DNA of 64,000 nt from Apostichopus japonicus (lineage: Eukaryota; Echinodermata; Holothuroidea; Aspidochirotida; Stichopodidae): positions 2,888,501 through 2,952,500 of the forward strand of contig NC_092580.1 of NCBI RefSeq assembly GCF_037975245.1, written 5' to 3'. Position numbers and translations under genes: made by a program. The notes below the pieces were generated by a model. It ran no database searches, had not been told where the DNA came from, and saw only the letters and a list, made by a program, of their open reading frames with translations. Below, in pieces: positions 36,764-48,950 of the stretch (position 1 is the stretch's first letter; each line of letters opens with the position of its first letter).

Positions 36764-39700
36764 ATGAGTATGAGAAGGTCTCGGATAAAGCCAGCTATAA
36801 ATTTGGCAGCTTCTAGACGTTCCACCGCTGCCAAGTCTAAACCTGGCGCAACTTCATCCAACTCTTCCTCTGGAGGAACAAATTCAAATCAGAAAGCTAA
36901 ACCCCCCAGTAAGAAGGCCCAAGAGGAAAAGCCCACCAAGAAAGAGCCAACAAAAAAACAACAACCAAAAGAAGCAAAGAGGCCTGACCTTGATACGAAA
37001 GATGACAAAGAAAAGACAAAAGATGCAGAATTAAATTCTTCAAAGGAAGGACAGTCTCGAGCAGTTGATGGAGCATTGAAAGAAGTAATCACTGACTTGG
37101 CAAAAGATGGTGTACCAGAAGAAAGGGACGCTGTACAAAGTACTAGTGTTGGCCAAAAGATAGATGACAATAACTTGGTGAATGCAGAACAGGAATCCTT
37201 ACCAGTGAGTCTATTTGACATTTCAATAGCAATTCCTTCTCTCAAATCTACTACCTGGCTTCATTATTCTCTCTTAGTTCGCTGCAACTCAATTAGAATA
37301 AGACACTGTGGTTACTACAATGAAGAAAAACACCAAAAGTTAGCTCCATTCGTAATGTCAATTTATGAGATATGACCTTCTGAAATTTAGTTATAAACTC
37401 CCTGCCTTGCAAGATGCAAACAGTGTGTTTTGTGATCATCTTCTGACTTTGAGATCATGTGATGTGCTCTTGATGCCAGGTATGAAGCTGAAAGTTCTTA
37501 CTTCTCTTTGCCAAAAGTCTCAAAATCTCTCACCAGATTTTTGATATATTTACTTAAGTTTGCAATTGCTGTTCACCTTCAAATAACTCTTTTTGTCAAT
37601 CACAAATGACTATTGGGGTCACCTGATGCCCACATGAAGGGTTATGTGAATCTGTTATCATCAGTTGTGTATAAATGGGATCATTTCATCAGCCTAATGT
37701 AAGCAGGAGTTTGTAGAACCAACTTTAAAGGGATAGCATGCTTGTAATGTTGGGATTAAGTGAATCCATCAAATTACAAGTTTCACCTTGTAGCCAGTTA
37801 GAAATATTGTTAAAATTAACGTAAGAAATGTGATTTTTATATAATGTACAGTACAAAACACTGTTTAGTTCCTTGAACTGTGACAAATATGGTAAAGCAT
37901 GATTTGTTGAATGTGTGAATATATGTACGGTTTGATGTACTTCTCTTACATTTTTCCTATGTGATAAACATTTCCAGTCATGTAATACAATTCTAGATGG
38001 CCTTAATTGTAAAAAAAAAAAAACTTGTGTTGCCTGGAAAAACTGTAAAAATGCTGCAGAAGATGAGACTATATTCTATCAAAATAATGGAATCGGAATT
38101 AACACATATAAGTACTTACTTTTTCAGACTGAAATATTCGACACTAGTACCACAGATGAGGGTTCAAACAAGTCCAGTAATCCAGTTCGTAGAAAGCGAA
38201 TTACAGCAGTGCCAAACTTCAGTCAACGACGAGCGCCAGTGACTTCTAGTAAGAGTAGCTTGGTTGCAAAATCTAGACCAGCAACCACAAGAAAAGAAAG
38301 TGAAGTATCGCCTGGATCGTTAACAGTAACAGACCAGAAGGAAAAAAAGAAAGAAAACAACATCGCCGCTGCTGATGTTATCATTGATGGGCCGTCAGAT
38401 ACCAAGGAAAATAAAAAAACGGTTGAGCCTCCAGTGGTCCAACGAAAGATATTGGGTAAAGCCCTTTCTACAGCACAAAAGCATGGTAGGCTGTTTTACT
38501 TTGTTTGCTATGCTTAAATAATAATAATAATAATATTTGCTTTTTATATGGCGCTTTATACCAGCGATAGGTCTCAATGCGCTTTACAGACATTATATTA
38601 CCCCTGGTCAATGATAACCTGTCCCAGAGACAATCCCTCCAGTCGGCAGCAGTTATATACTGCCCCCAATGACAATATACCTCACAGGTACCCCATTTAA
38701 CCCCTGGGTCGAGAGTGGCAAGTGAAATAAAGCATCTTGCCCAAGGACACAATGTAATGAACTAGGCAGGAATCGAACCAGCAATCCTTGGATCACAAGT
38801 CCGACGCCTTAGCCAATTGGCCACCACACTCTAAAGGTAGATTTGAAATGGAACTGCATTGAACGTTCTGTAGAAAGTATGCATAGATATCCCTAAAATA
38901 CAATATAAGGGGAAGAAAGTTAGAAGGTTTGTTTGTATGATCCGAGTCGCTTTTTTAATCTCAATTTATTATAATTTTTTTTATGAATTTTTCATTGTAA
39001 TAGATGCTTTGCTGATTCTGTGGCAGTTTCGTACACTTTTAAGTGGGAAACTTATATTAGGATTACATATTACATTATTACATATTACCAAGTTTGCACA
39101 AAATAGTGACTGTATTTTGGAAAGTTTCTTTGATGTGTGTGAGGTTTATTGTAGTTGTACTCTTCTGCTTGTTGTGACTAGGAAACCCAGAAAATAAGGA
39201 CCAGTCTACACAGATGGTCATCGAAAGAGACAAATTACAAAGTGCAAGTGCCAGGAAGGATGCACCAATACTGGATCCTATCACAGACAAGGCTGTGAAT
39301 GGTCTATTAAGTGCAACCACCGAAGGGCCTCAGGAGGGTATGCGCCATGGTAACATTTACAAAAAGAGGCTGGAGGAAATGAATGCTTTAAAAAAAGAAG
39401 AGGTAAGAGGCGTAGAATACATCAATCTTGGTTTCTTGTAAGGTACAGTTCAAAACAACGATGGGATAAATATGTCGATCTATTTGGTTTCTTATAAGGT
39501 ACAGTACGTTTCAAAATAGTTTCGATCACTGTTTGCATATTTTATAGAACCATATGTGTCTTTATTGTAGAAATTCATAGTTAGTTTTTAAAAACAAATC
39601 AAAGTAAAGCTATTACAAACATTTATTTATGCCACAGCTGTATATCGTGTAAATCTTGGTAAATACTCTCCCCAACTTTTTAAGGTGGAATGATCAAATC

Positions 39701-42700
39701 CTCGTCATGTTAGACTTTGCACTTCAAAGTTGCCTTGTTTCTGAAGAGAGTACAACTGAAAAATCCCCACTGATAACTGCTTCAAATTTGTAGTTTCTTT
39801 ACAATTAGTTGCAATCTAGTGTTGATATGCTCAGCCTTTACCTTGATAGTTAAATAGCCTGGGACTATAATGGACCTGTTATTTATGAAAGCCCCCTAGG
39901 AAACTATGACATAAGGTATAAACTTCAAGGGTTTGCAATTGCATACTGAGAGAAACAGAGAGAAACATTAAATTTGTGGATCCGAAAACTTTGTCTCATG
40001 AAGTTAATGGTAAATAACGCACCAGCTAAGAGCAGCCAAGTGCTTGAAGTAACAAAAAGCGCTTACATTGACAGGTTTACCAGTTATGTACATGGCTTAT
40101 ACGTACATGGCTTGGTTAGAATGACTGAAAGTTTCAAATTCAAACCACGTCAAAATGCAACTTCATACAAAGTAATTTTGTTGAGCTGCCAAATTACAGT
40201 ACCATTGCGTGGCAGCATATTCTTTACTGTTACTTTCTTTAAAAATTTGACAGGCTCCATTTAACCGAAGGAAACGCTTCATTCAGCATCCAAAGGATGG
40301 GATAGATACCAGCAAGATGAAAATGAAAGACTTGATTTACTTTAATCCCAAGAAAAATAAGATGAGGTAAGATGATTCAGTCTACATTCACAGCACAAGC
40401 AATGCCACTGTATGCAAGTTACAGTCAAAGAGAGTCGCGGAATTTTTAGCCGAGACATTATAACCCCACTATGCATATAGTTATAAACATGAACTAAGCA
40501 ATCTGAAACTCTACAAATATTTATCTTTTCTTTTCAACATTTTTATTCGCTCCATATCTGCAAATGGGGAAATGTTTTAGCAAAAAATACCTTGTCATGA
40601 TTGTGTGATAATTTTACAATAAAAAGGTAGTTAATTGATTCTTTAGACCATTAAGATTGAAATACATAATGAGGCTTGGTGAGGGCTTGTGATGTACTCT
40701 CAGATGCAATTGTATTTTACCTGCGGAACAAGATCATAGGCTCTAAGATAGTAGTTTTCAATGAGGGATTTGCTGGAATATATCGGGCTTCATACCACAC
40801 AGGATATATCAGTGGCTTGAAAATTATTAAAATATATTCTCCCACATGACAGTAATAAGGTTAGAGTTAGCCAACCTGATGAGTCGTATCACTGAAGAAA
40901 TCAAGTTCTTTATTGTGTCTCAGCCTCACTTTGTGCATAAATGAATGAAGCAGTCACGGTGTATGAAACAGTGGACAACCAGGCTTTACATCTTTGTTGG
41001 CCGAGCAGCAAATTTAGTCATTCGAAACAATAACAATGACCAAAATGCACACTGTAGGAGAGAGGTATAGGTTGGTTAATAGCACACAAGCTTGGTTGTG
41101 ATACCGTTTTCTCAATTTACATATTTTGAGGGTATCTTGTTACAATGCAATCTGAATTTGATATAAACAATTGGTCATCCTCTGGACAACTTCCACAGCT
41201 GAGTTTGTTTGTCCAAACAGATAATTGGTCATCTTGGATGACCGGATTACGATTTAAAATTTGTCCTGTCTAGGTGTATATTACTTATGTCATTTTGCAA
41301 TGAATATTGTAATTTGTTTGGTTCAAAAGTAAAGAGTTGTAACTTGGCTTCCATACAATCAAGCATGAATATGTTCGGGGAGCCTTTCAGATGCCTCACT
41401 ACACCAAGTACATACTTGCTTCAGTTGAACTCAAGAACTGCAGCCACTGGATATGAAATTGGACTAACCAAATATTTCTTTGCTATTTCATCTGTGATGT
41501 ATAGGTTTGTATTCATTTGCATATCCTTTGATTTTCTGATAGGTCTCAAGGAGCTAATGATATGGAGAAAGGTTCAGCCACTGCAAAGTAAGTCAATAAA
41601 TTCCTCTTCATTAATGATAGAAAAGCTATAAAATACCTGAAATTTAAATCACTGGATTAATCACATTTTAATTTAAGTAGGACCTAGCATAGCCTGCACT
41701 TTAGTTTCCATCCTATGGAATGTTGCCATCCAAAAATTTCATCTTTCATTAATTGCTCAATTTAAACAATCCTCCTAGGTTTTAATATTAGAAATCTGGA
41801 ATAGCCTATTATTATTTGACCTAATTATATCCCAAAGATTTGCGATGATCGTAAGGATGATTCAGAAGTTTTTTTTTTTTTTTATGAGTGAGGTTGTCCT
41901 AGGATCTACAAACTTTGGGATGTCTTGTTCTAATTGTGGGATGTATATCCGTGCACTATGGTCAAGCATTACAGATAACATTTTATGCCACAACAGAAAT
42001 GTCTTTTATGTAAAATTAAGAGTATTTAACAATGTCATTTAAACCTATAACCATGTTCTCTAAATGTATTGTTGATTATGATCAATAGCAGTAACTAAGG
42101 AGATCTATGAAAGCATTTTTCAAATTTCTTGTTTTATTTATTATAATTCTTTTATGAGCTACACGTTTAGCAGGTTCCAGTCTATCTTCCAGCTGCTAGA
42201 GTGTGTGTGCACTGACAGTCAGTAGTATTAATGAAAATTACCTCTCTTAGAGACTGTGATTCAGTAACATATCTATAATAACCCAGCATATACTTTACTC
42301 TCAACTTGGTGAACGGTTTTATTTCCTATTGCTGTATGATCATGTGTAAATATAAATAAGTCCTGTGTAAGAAACAAATATGTGACCAGAAAGCAACTTT
42401 ATTTTGAAAAGAAGATTGACAATTTTCTCACAACACATTGTTTGGTGTTGCAGCAGGAACCATGGAGTGGTATATGGGACTTAAGAATGTATCAGGGTGT
42501 TGTGTAGATTTTCATGTTCGTTGCCTGTTTGCTTGTGTTAGATTTTTACTCTCAACTATCATTGTGTTACCCAGACAAGTCAATGGCCTGTCTACACCAA
42601 GAAGAGATGAAGGTGAAGGTAACATGGAAAGCTCGGAAGAAACAACAGTAGCTGCAGCACCACAAGTCAAGATTGGTCCCGATGGTAACGTCATCCTTGA

Positions 42701-45700
42701 CGTGCAGAGGTAAATGAGTATGTAAATAGCTGAATTTACTGTCTTGCTACTTACCTCTTAAACAGGGGTGGGCAACCTTTTTGAATGAATGGGCCAGATA
42801 TTAGGAGTGAAAGATTGACAGGGCCGCACCTAACCAACGACCTGCTGTTGATTTCAAACCTTTGATTCCGAGGACTTTCAAGCAATAGGTGTGTGTACTT
42901 AATCTGTATTCACAAAACATAATGTCAATACAGTACAGTTGATAATTAATTGGGGATAATAGGCCTACCTGACAGCATCATTAGTGCTGATAAATTCTAA
43001 GCAGCTAGCTCGTTTTTGAAGATGATGTAAAATAGATTTTTTTTCTTTTTCTTGCGACATCTCACAGGCCGCAAAAAAATCACTGGCGGGCCGCATGTGG
43101 CCCGGGGGCCGTAGGTTGCCCACCCGTCTTAAAAGAATGACTGTTTGCAGTTAGTTTGATTCTTGATTTGACAGAAATCAATTGATTCAGTCCTTGCTCA
43201 ATATTTATTTCTTATACCATTGTATGAAAACAAGTAGAGGAATGCAAAATGTTTATGGCCCATACAATTTGTTTGCATTCCATGAAAAATTTGCTATGGT
43301 CAAATGGTGCTGTCACTGGTGAGCTTTATAGACTTTTCATGAAGTAAAGAGGACATTTGCTAATAGATTAACATTTATCACCATTATATGTGGAGTATGG
43401 TGCTGTAATTATTGATTTAGTCTGTGTCATTTCAGGCATTTACCTGTAGCATAATTTCAAGATAATAACACTGGAAAAACTTTGGAGTCATTACATCTTC
43501 TCAAAGCTTTCATTTATGTTACACTACGACATATCAATGCCCATTGTTTGCCTCTAGTTATCTTTTCATGTTAAAATGGGTCAGATAGACAACCCTTTCA
43601 ATATTTCATATGTTACAAGATGTTAGTCTTGGTGATGTTAAGAGTTTGTTGTGCTATAGTTTTCATGTGATCTTGTTCTCAGTGTGTTTTCATTGTTTAG
43701 CAATTGCAATTACTCAGTTTTTTTCCTGTTCAATAAATGAAGTAAAGTCAATACAGACAGAAGAGTGGTAGAAGGCAAAAAAAGGATCTTCAGTAAAGAA
43801 GTCTATTCAATTTTTACCCTATAGTTTGATAATTATCTTAAAGAGCTGCAGGTCATTCCTTTGCTTAAATCATATATCTTAATCCACCATCAATGGTTTG
43901 CTTCTTCTCCAAAACAAATCTTCATCTAGATTTTCCTAAATAACGGGTTTGATAAATGAATTAAGCTCTCGTACATAATTACTACAAGACATAATCTGCA
44001 TTTTGAAAATACACTATCAGTTGGATCAACATGGTTCTTTCTTGAATCATTACAAGTAATCCTAGCTCTGTAACGTAGCAAAAACCTACAGTATATACTA
44101 ACTACAGTAGGTGTGTTGTTTAGAATTAAGCAAAAGAAGAAAAGCCTTAAAACCAAATGTAATTTGTGCATGGAATTCTGTCTGCTGTGATAGCTGCACT
44201 GTGACCTTATTAAATCTATATACTTTTTGTAAGTAGTAATACATGACTGCTGTTAGGACTTTGGTAACACAAGATGTGGTGTTCTAAAGTTTAAATTTTA
44301 ATTTGTGTAGCCTTGTTAAGATGGTGACTCCTAAAAGGAGACTAGACGAATCTGAAATTACTGAAGTGAAGGAAGATTCTTCATCAACAACTTATTCAAG
44401 TTTTCGAAAGTCTAAATATTCTGCTGCCTGGTCTGCTGGAGGTAAGTAATTACCTTGATAGGTGAAGTCAATTAACATCACAATTTAAGAAGCATTTCTC
44501 GATGACATGTTAAAATGCAACCTACTTTGTTGTTGTTGTTGTTGATACTCACTACAGTTGAACACTCACTACAGTTGAATATTTAAACACCAGCCATAAT
44601 AAAAAATTTGAGGTTGCCAGTTTGCTTAATTTTGGCAATGCCTTAGTTTATATACTAACATAAGCCCTAAATTTGAAAATCATTTACAATGTTTGCAAAT
44701 TAAAGGAATTTCTTGTAGCCATTACCAGGCAACTTAGTGAGTCCATACTCTTGTTCACTTCCATTTTCCAAAGCTCTTCTTGGTGTACTGTGGTTCAGTA
44801 AGGTTACATCCCACACACCTCCATCATGAATGGAGATTTCATGTTTGCTGCAGTTTGTGCAGAGCTTCCATGGTATGGTGTAAGTCACTGCTTGGTAACA
44901 ATCCGGCTCCCTTGGGGCAATCAGAGAAGAAAATGTAACTTAGCAAGGATATGTTTGTAGAAAAGACCACACAACTTCTAAGCAAAGGTACCTTCATTCT
45001 CCTTCAATACCATCTGAAAGTTTGTAGCTTTCTTCTTTATCGCCTCATTTTCCATCTTCAGTTGGAATAGTGTAGATTACAATCAGTTTTGCACTTTGAG
45101 ATATTACATTATGAAGTGCTATTGATCAATTTTGCTACTTTCAGAAACTAACAGATTCTACAATGCTTTGAGTACTGTTGGTACAGACTTCTCCATGATA
45201 AATGCCATCTTCCCAAACCGTAAGAGACGAGAATTAAAGAATAAATTCAAACGAGAAGAGAGGAGGAATGGTGCCCTGGTGGAAAAAGCACTTCGTAAGT
45301 TGGATACAAACTTTTCTCATTCAAATATTGATTTTTGTTGTTTTTATCTGTCAATCGGTTTATTGATTGCTCTTACCTGTCTAATGGTTTATTGATTATT
45401 GTTGTTTTTGTCTACAGTATTGAAAATTTGATTATTTATCTGGCTATCAACATCATATATTGATAATTGCTGATATCTGCAGAATGATATATTGATGATT
45501 GCTGTTATTTGTCTAATGACTTATTGATTATTGCTGTTATCTGTCTGATGATTTATTGATTATTGCTCTTATCTGTCTGATGATTGATTAATTATTACTC
45601 TTATGTTTCTAATGATATATTGATAATTACTATTATTTGTCTAATATCTTGATCATTGCTGTTATCTGTCTAATGATTTATTGATAGTTGCTGTTATCTG

Positions 45701-48700
45701 TCTATCGATAAATTGTTTATAGTTGTTATCTACTCAATGATGGAACGAGTGTTGCTGTTATGGTTTTGTACTTTCTTGCTTAAAGTATCCTCTGTGGTGT
45801 TTGACATTCTGTTTGCATATTAATTAGTTCTGTGGATTTTTAGTTTGGTTCATTGCTGATAAATGTTTTAAAATCTCTCTTCAGGAGAAACAAAGACTTT
45901 TGATTTCTCCAACTTCAAAAACATGGAAGAAGATGACAATGTTGCAGATTCTCAACGAGTTAGTGGTGAAACCAAGACTGTCACCAAGCCATCCAAGAAA
46001 AGAAAGAAGAAGAAAACTGAAGACCCTGAAGGTAAAGTCACCTTTGTGTTTGTCCACCAGTTCTACTATCTCTAAAGGGAGCTGTGGCAAGTTGAAAGGT
46101 TTCACAAATACAGGGAAAAACATGGGAGATGTCATCACCAATGCTTCTCTGACCCCTTCCCAAGAACATCTTCACATTACAATTCCCTTTTCCATCAAAA
46201 TAGAAAGATTGAGAAAACTATGTAGTAATTATGCATATATATTACTTAGTAGAGCCATTGCTGAAATTATACATTTTTATATGTTACGTAGAGTTAACAT
46301 TGACCTGTCTCTGTTGGGTGTTGGACTTAGGAAGAGCCATAAGGAAATAGCTTGAACTGACACAATACGATGCAGATGGTCAGTTCGAGTGTGGCAAGTT
46401 TGTGTATACTATACAGCAGAGTCATTACTGAAAATTATACAGTTTAATGTGTTAAGTAGTTTGAAAATTGATCTGTGTCTGTGTGTTGTATCAGGAATAA
46501 CCATAGTGAACTAGTTTGAAGCAATGCTTCAGGTCACAGTGGGATCATGTAAATGTTTCAGATTGTATCTGGCAGTAAGAAGCTGGGTATTGTATAGGAA
46601 TGAGACAAAGTTAACATCACCAGACAAATTCACATTTTGTCACATTTTACAAGATGTTATTTAAAACTGCCTTCTGCAATTGCTACCGGACATGTCATCT
46701 CTTTATTTATCGATTTATTTTTCTTAATCTATTTCTTAATCGATTTCTTTATCTTAATCTATCTTACTATTTACATACTTCTGAAATTGTTTTGGACTAT
46801 TGCATTTTAGTTTTTAGTATCGTGTAGTACGGGTGTTTTTCTTCTTTTTTATATTGTTGCTTTTGGTTGTTACATTTTTTTGCCTTATTGGTTCTATATA
46901 TTTAATATTTGGTTTTTGTTACTACTTGTTTTTAGGTTTTACATTTGTAAAGCGCTTTGAGCAGCTTTGCTGATTATGCGCTATATAAATATTACTTATG
47001 ATTATTATTATTGTTTCTACAGATTCTTATGTTGCACCGAGAAGCAGAAAAGCTGATAATAACAACCAAGAAGATGACAACGATGATGAACCGATAGAGA
47101 TCGATGAGGATGCATTGCCTTCACCTACAGATACCGAGCTCACGTCTGCTATCATCCCTGAGAATGAGCAAACAAAGAAGGATGCATTGGAGAGTTTACA
47201 AAATCCTTTTGCTTCTACCAAAGTGCTCTTTGCAAAGGCAGAAGAGAGAAAGAGCAGTGGGGAGGAGGATGAATTTGACATGGAATCAATCCTAGGAAAA
47301 CCGACTCGATCTGGTCGTCAACCGAAACAACGAGAGGTATTCACCATTCAGGACACTCTTTCACAACCAAGGGTTATTCGTCCAAGTGCCGAGAAGGATA
47401 ATGCCCACCACACCAAAGGTAAAACAGGAAAGCGCAAGAAAAAGATGAAGCATAAAAAATCGAAAAAGTGTCATCCATACAGACATACCATCCCTGGCAT
47501 TGGAACCTCTGGTGCTGTTCCGGTGGCTTCCACGAGTGAGATTTCCCAAGAGACAACAGCATCGAGAGTTCCACCTTTACATCCAGAGCTATCAGAATGC
47601 TCTCCTCAAGGCCCCTTTGGTATGGACAGTTCTTTACAATTACCTTCCAGCATGCAGGACCAGCATCCTACCAACTCTCCATCCTATAGAACCGAACATT
47701 ACCTTGTAACATACCCCGATGGAACCAAAACTTTAATTCAAATGCCCGTCTCGGTTGAAAATGACAAGTCTTTCGAATTTGTCTTGAACGTATTGCCGTC
47801 ACCGTATCGTGAAGGGACCACTTTACAGTTAGGCGTCATTCCTAAGAACGGCAATTTTTCACCCCACACTCCTGTACAGCCATTAGCAGGTGGCATGAAT
47901 ATTCCAGTGTCCACACCTGGTCAAGGGATACCTGTCACTCAGGTTATGACACCTGGGTCAACCATGGGTAACCTTGCAATGGGATCACTTAGTCAACTTA
48001 GATTAGGGACAAGTCCTCTTGTGTCTGTTCCAGGCCCAAGTGCTTCATTCAGCCCGGGCTTAGCAGCTAGCAGTAGTCGATACGATTGGTCCTGGAGCTT
48101 ACCACAAAGCAATCCATTAAGAAAGACAGGCATGTCAGCCTTGTCTCCATCTAACTTTGTGTCTCATAGCAGAGCATCACCGGGGGTGACGACTGCTTCA
48201 GGTAATAAGTACTCAGGAATCCCCTCTGTTTTACTCACCTCAGATAGCAGAGCTTTGCCTCGGAGTTCTGCCTTAAATAAGCCTTCTGGTCAGCTGTTAT
48301 CAGGAGAAATTACTCCAAACTTAAGTCTGACCACTTCTTTATACCAGACCTCAACGACTGATTCTATTAGGACTTCGGGTCAACTGTCAGCAGAGTCTGT
48401 CGGTCAACCTTCGGATGGAAGTGCTTCTCAATTTAGTAAGATGTCGTCATCACGTCAGTTCTCTCCTGGAAACTCTCTCCCGTCATTCAGGTCGGGGTTT
48501 GATCGGATTACAAGTAACTTTGAGGAAGAAAGCAGTAGACCTCCCATCCAAATTCTCTCTTCCCAAAGCCAGCCAAGTCAAGATCGGCTGTTTGTCTCTC
48601 AGAACGTTATCGACGCAAAAGAAGTTGCGTCATCTTCCTTCAATTTGACAGATTCAAATTCTCATGAGATCTCTATCCGAATGCAAAACAATCCGAGCAA

Positions 48701-48950
48701 AGGAATACACCAGCCAGAAAGGTTTGTAGAGATTCTCTCCAGTAACGGACAACTTGTTGTTGGTGATAATCAGGTAACAGATAACTCCAACATTGAAACC
48801 GAGGTTGTTTATGTCAGCGGTTTGGTGGACCCATTACCTGCCGGTTCTGAAATATCGGACCCCATTATTGCTCAGCATGTGGACGTATCAAGCTCAGTGC
48901 AACATGATGACTCTCAAGCGACAGAAAGTGAGGCTTTTGTCCCTGTTTAA
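36764..48950 (+). CDS. BDP1: BDP1, TFIIIB subunit (B''), 10 coding exons
   Basis: Subunit of TFIIIB, which with TBP and BRF recruits RNA polymerase III to tRNA, 5S and U6 genes. Coding exons: 36764-37204, 38128-38485, 39182-39402, 40254-40366, 41543-41587, 42575-42709, 44311-44441, 45145-45294, 45885-46031 and 47023-48950. All have GT-AG borders with matching phases and sum to 3669 nt (1222 aa plus stop). The N-terminus MSMRRSRIKP is BDP1-like. Exon 4 carries the conserved KDLIYFNPKKNKM block. Exons 7-8 encode the diagnostic SANT/Myb domain at about 474-524, with TTYSSFRKSKYSAAW, VGTDFSMI and RRELKNKFKREE. Exon 10 (about 640 codons) is Ser/Pro/Gln-rich and probably disordered. Human BDP1 is about twice as long because of a repeat-containing C-terminus that is absent here. 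Exon 5 is only 45 bp. A poly(A) signal AATAAA is at 49382-49387. A SINE, a hAT-like MITE, a minisatellite and a LINE tail sit in the introns. Confidence 0.95.
38518..38832 (-). mobile_element. tRNA-derived SINE in BDP1 intron 2
   Basis: Read on the minus strand, the head has tRNA-like pol III boxes: TGGCCAATTGG (38823-38813) and GGTTCGATTCC (38779-38769). A tRNA-unrelated body follows, then TGTAAAGCGC..AAAGCGCCATATAAAA and an (ATT)n tail at 38518-38535. The tail matches the LINE 3' end at 8.97 kb. It is inserted 32 bp after the exon 2 donor, antisense to BDP1. Confidence 0.88.
42763..43125. mobile_element. hAT-like MITE in BDP1 intron 6
   Basis: Begins CAGGGGTGGGCAACCT and ends AGGTTGCCCACCC, inverted ends of a widespread hAT group. 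Flanks CTCTTAAA (42755-42762) and GTCTTAAA (43126-43133) match at 7 of 8 bases; the last three bases of the right end seem lost. No transposase. Confidence 0.85.
45310..45735. repeat. ~31 bp minisatellite in BDP1 intron 8
   Basis: Units close to TTATTGATTATTGCTGTTAT plus CTGTCTAATGA repeat with drift, beginning just after the exon 8 donor at 45295 and filling much of the intron. Confidence 0.8.
46940..47012 (+). mobile_element. LINE/SINE 3' tail abutting the BDP1 exon 10 acceptor
   Basis: TTGTAAAGCGCTTTGAGCAG, ATGCGCTATATAAAT and an ATTATTATTATT end match the tail family at 8.97 and 38.5 kb. The tail ends about 10 bp before exon 10 begins (47023), so it overlaps the branch-point and pyrimidine region of this intron. 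Confidence 0.75.

Noticed and set aside
38760-38832. tRNA gene on the minus strand
   Set aside because: A and B boxes are present, but the segment is joined to a SINE body and ATT tail, and a proper acceptor stem is not evident.
46998-47022. In-frame ATG start of the last BDP1 exon
   Set aside because: It lies in the ATT tail of a retroposon upstream of the acceptor; phase matches splicing from exon 9.
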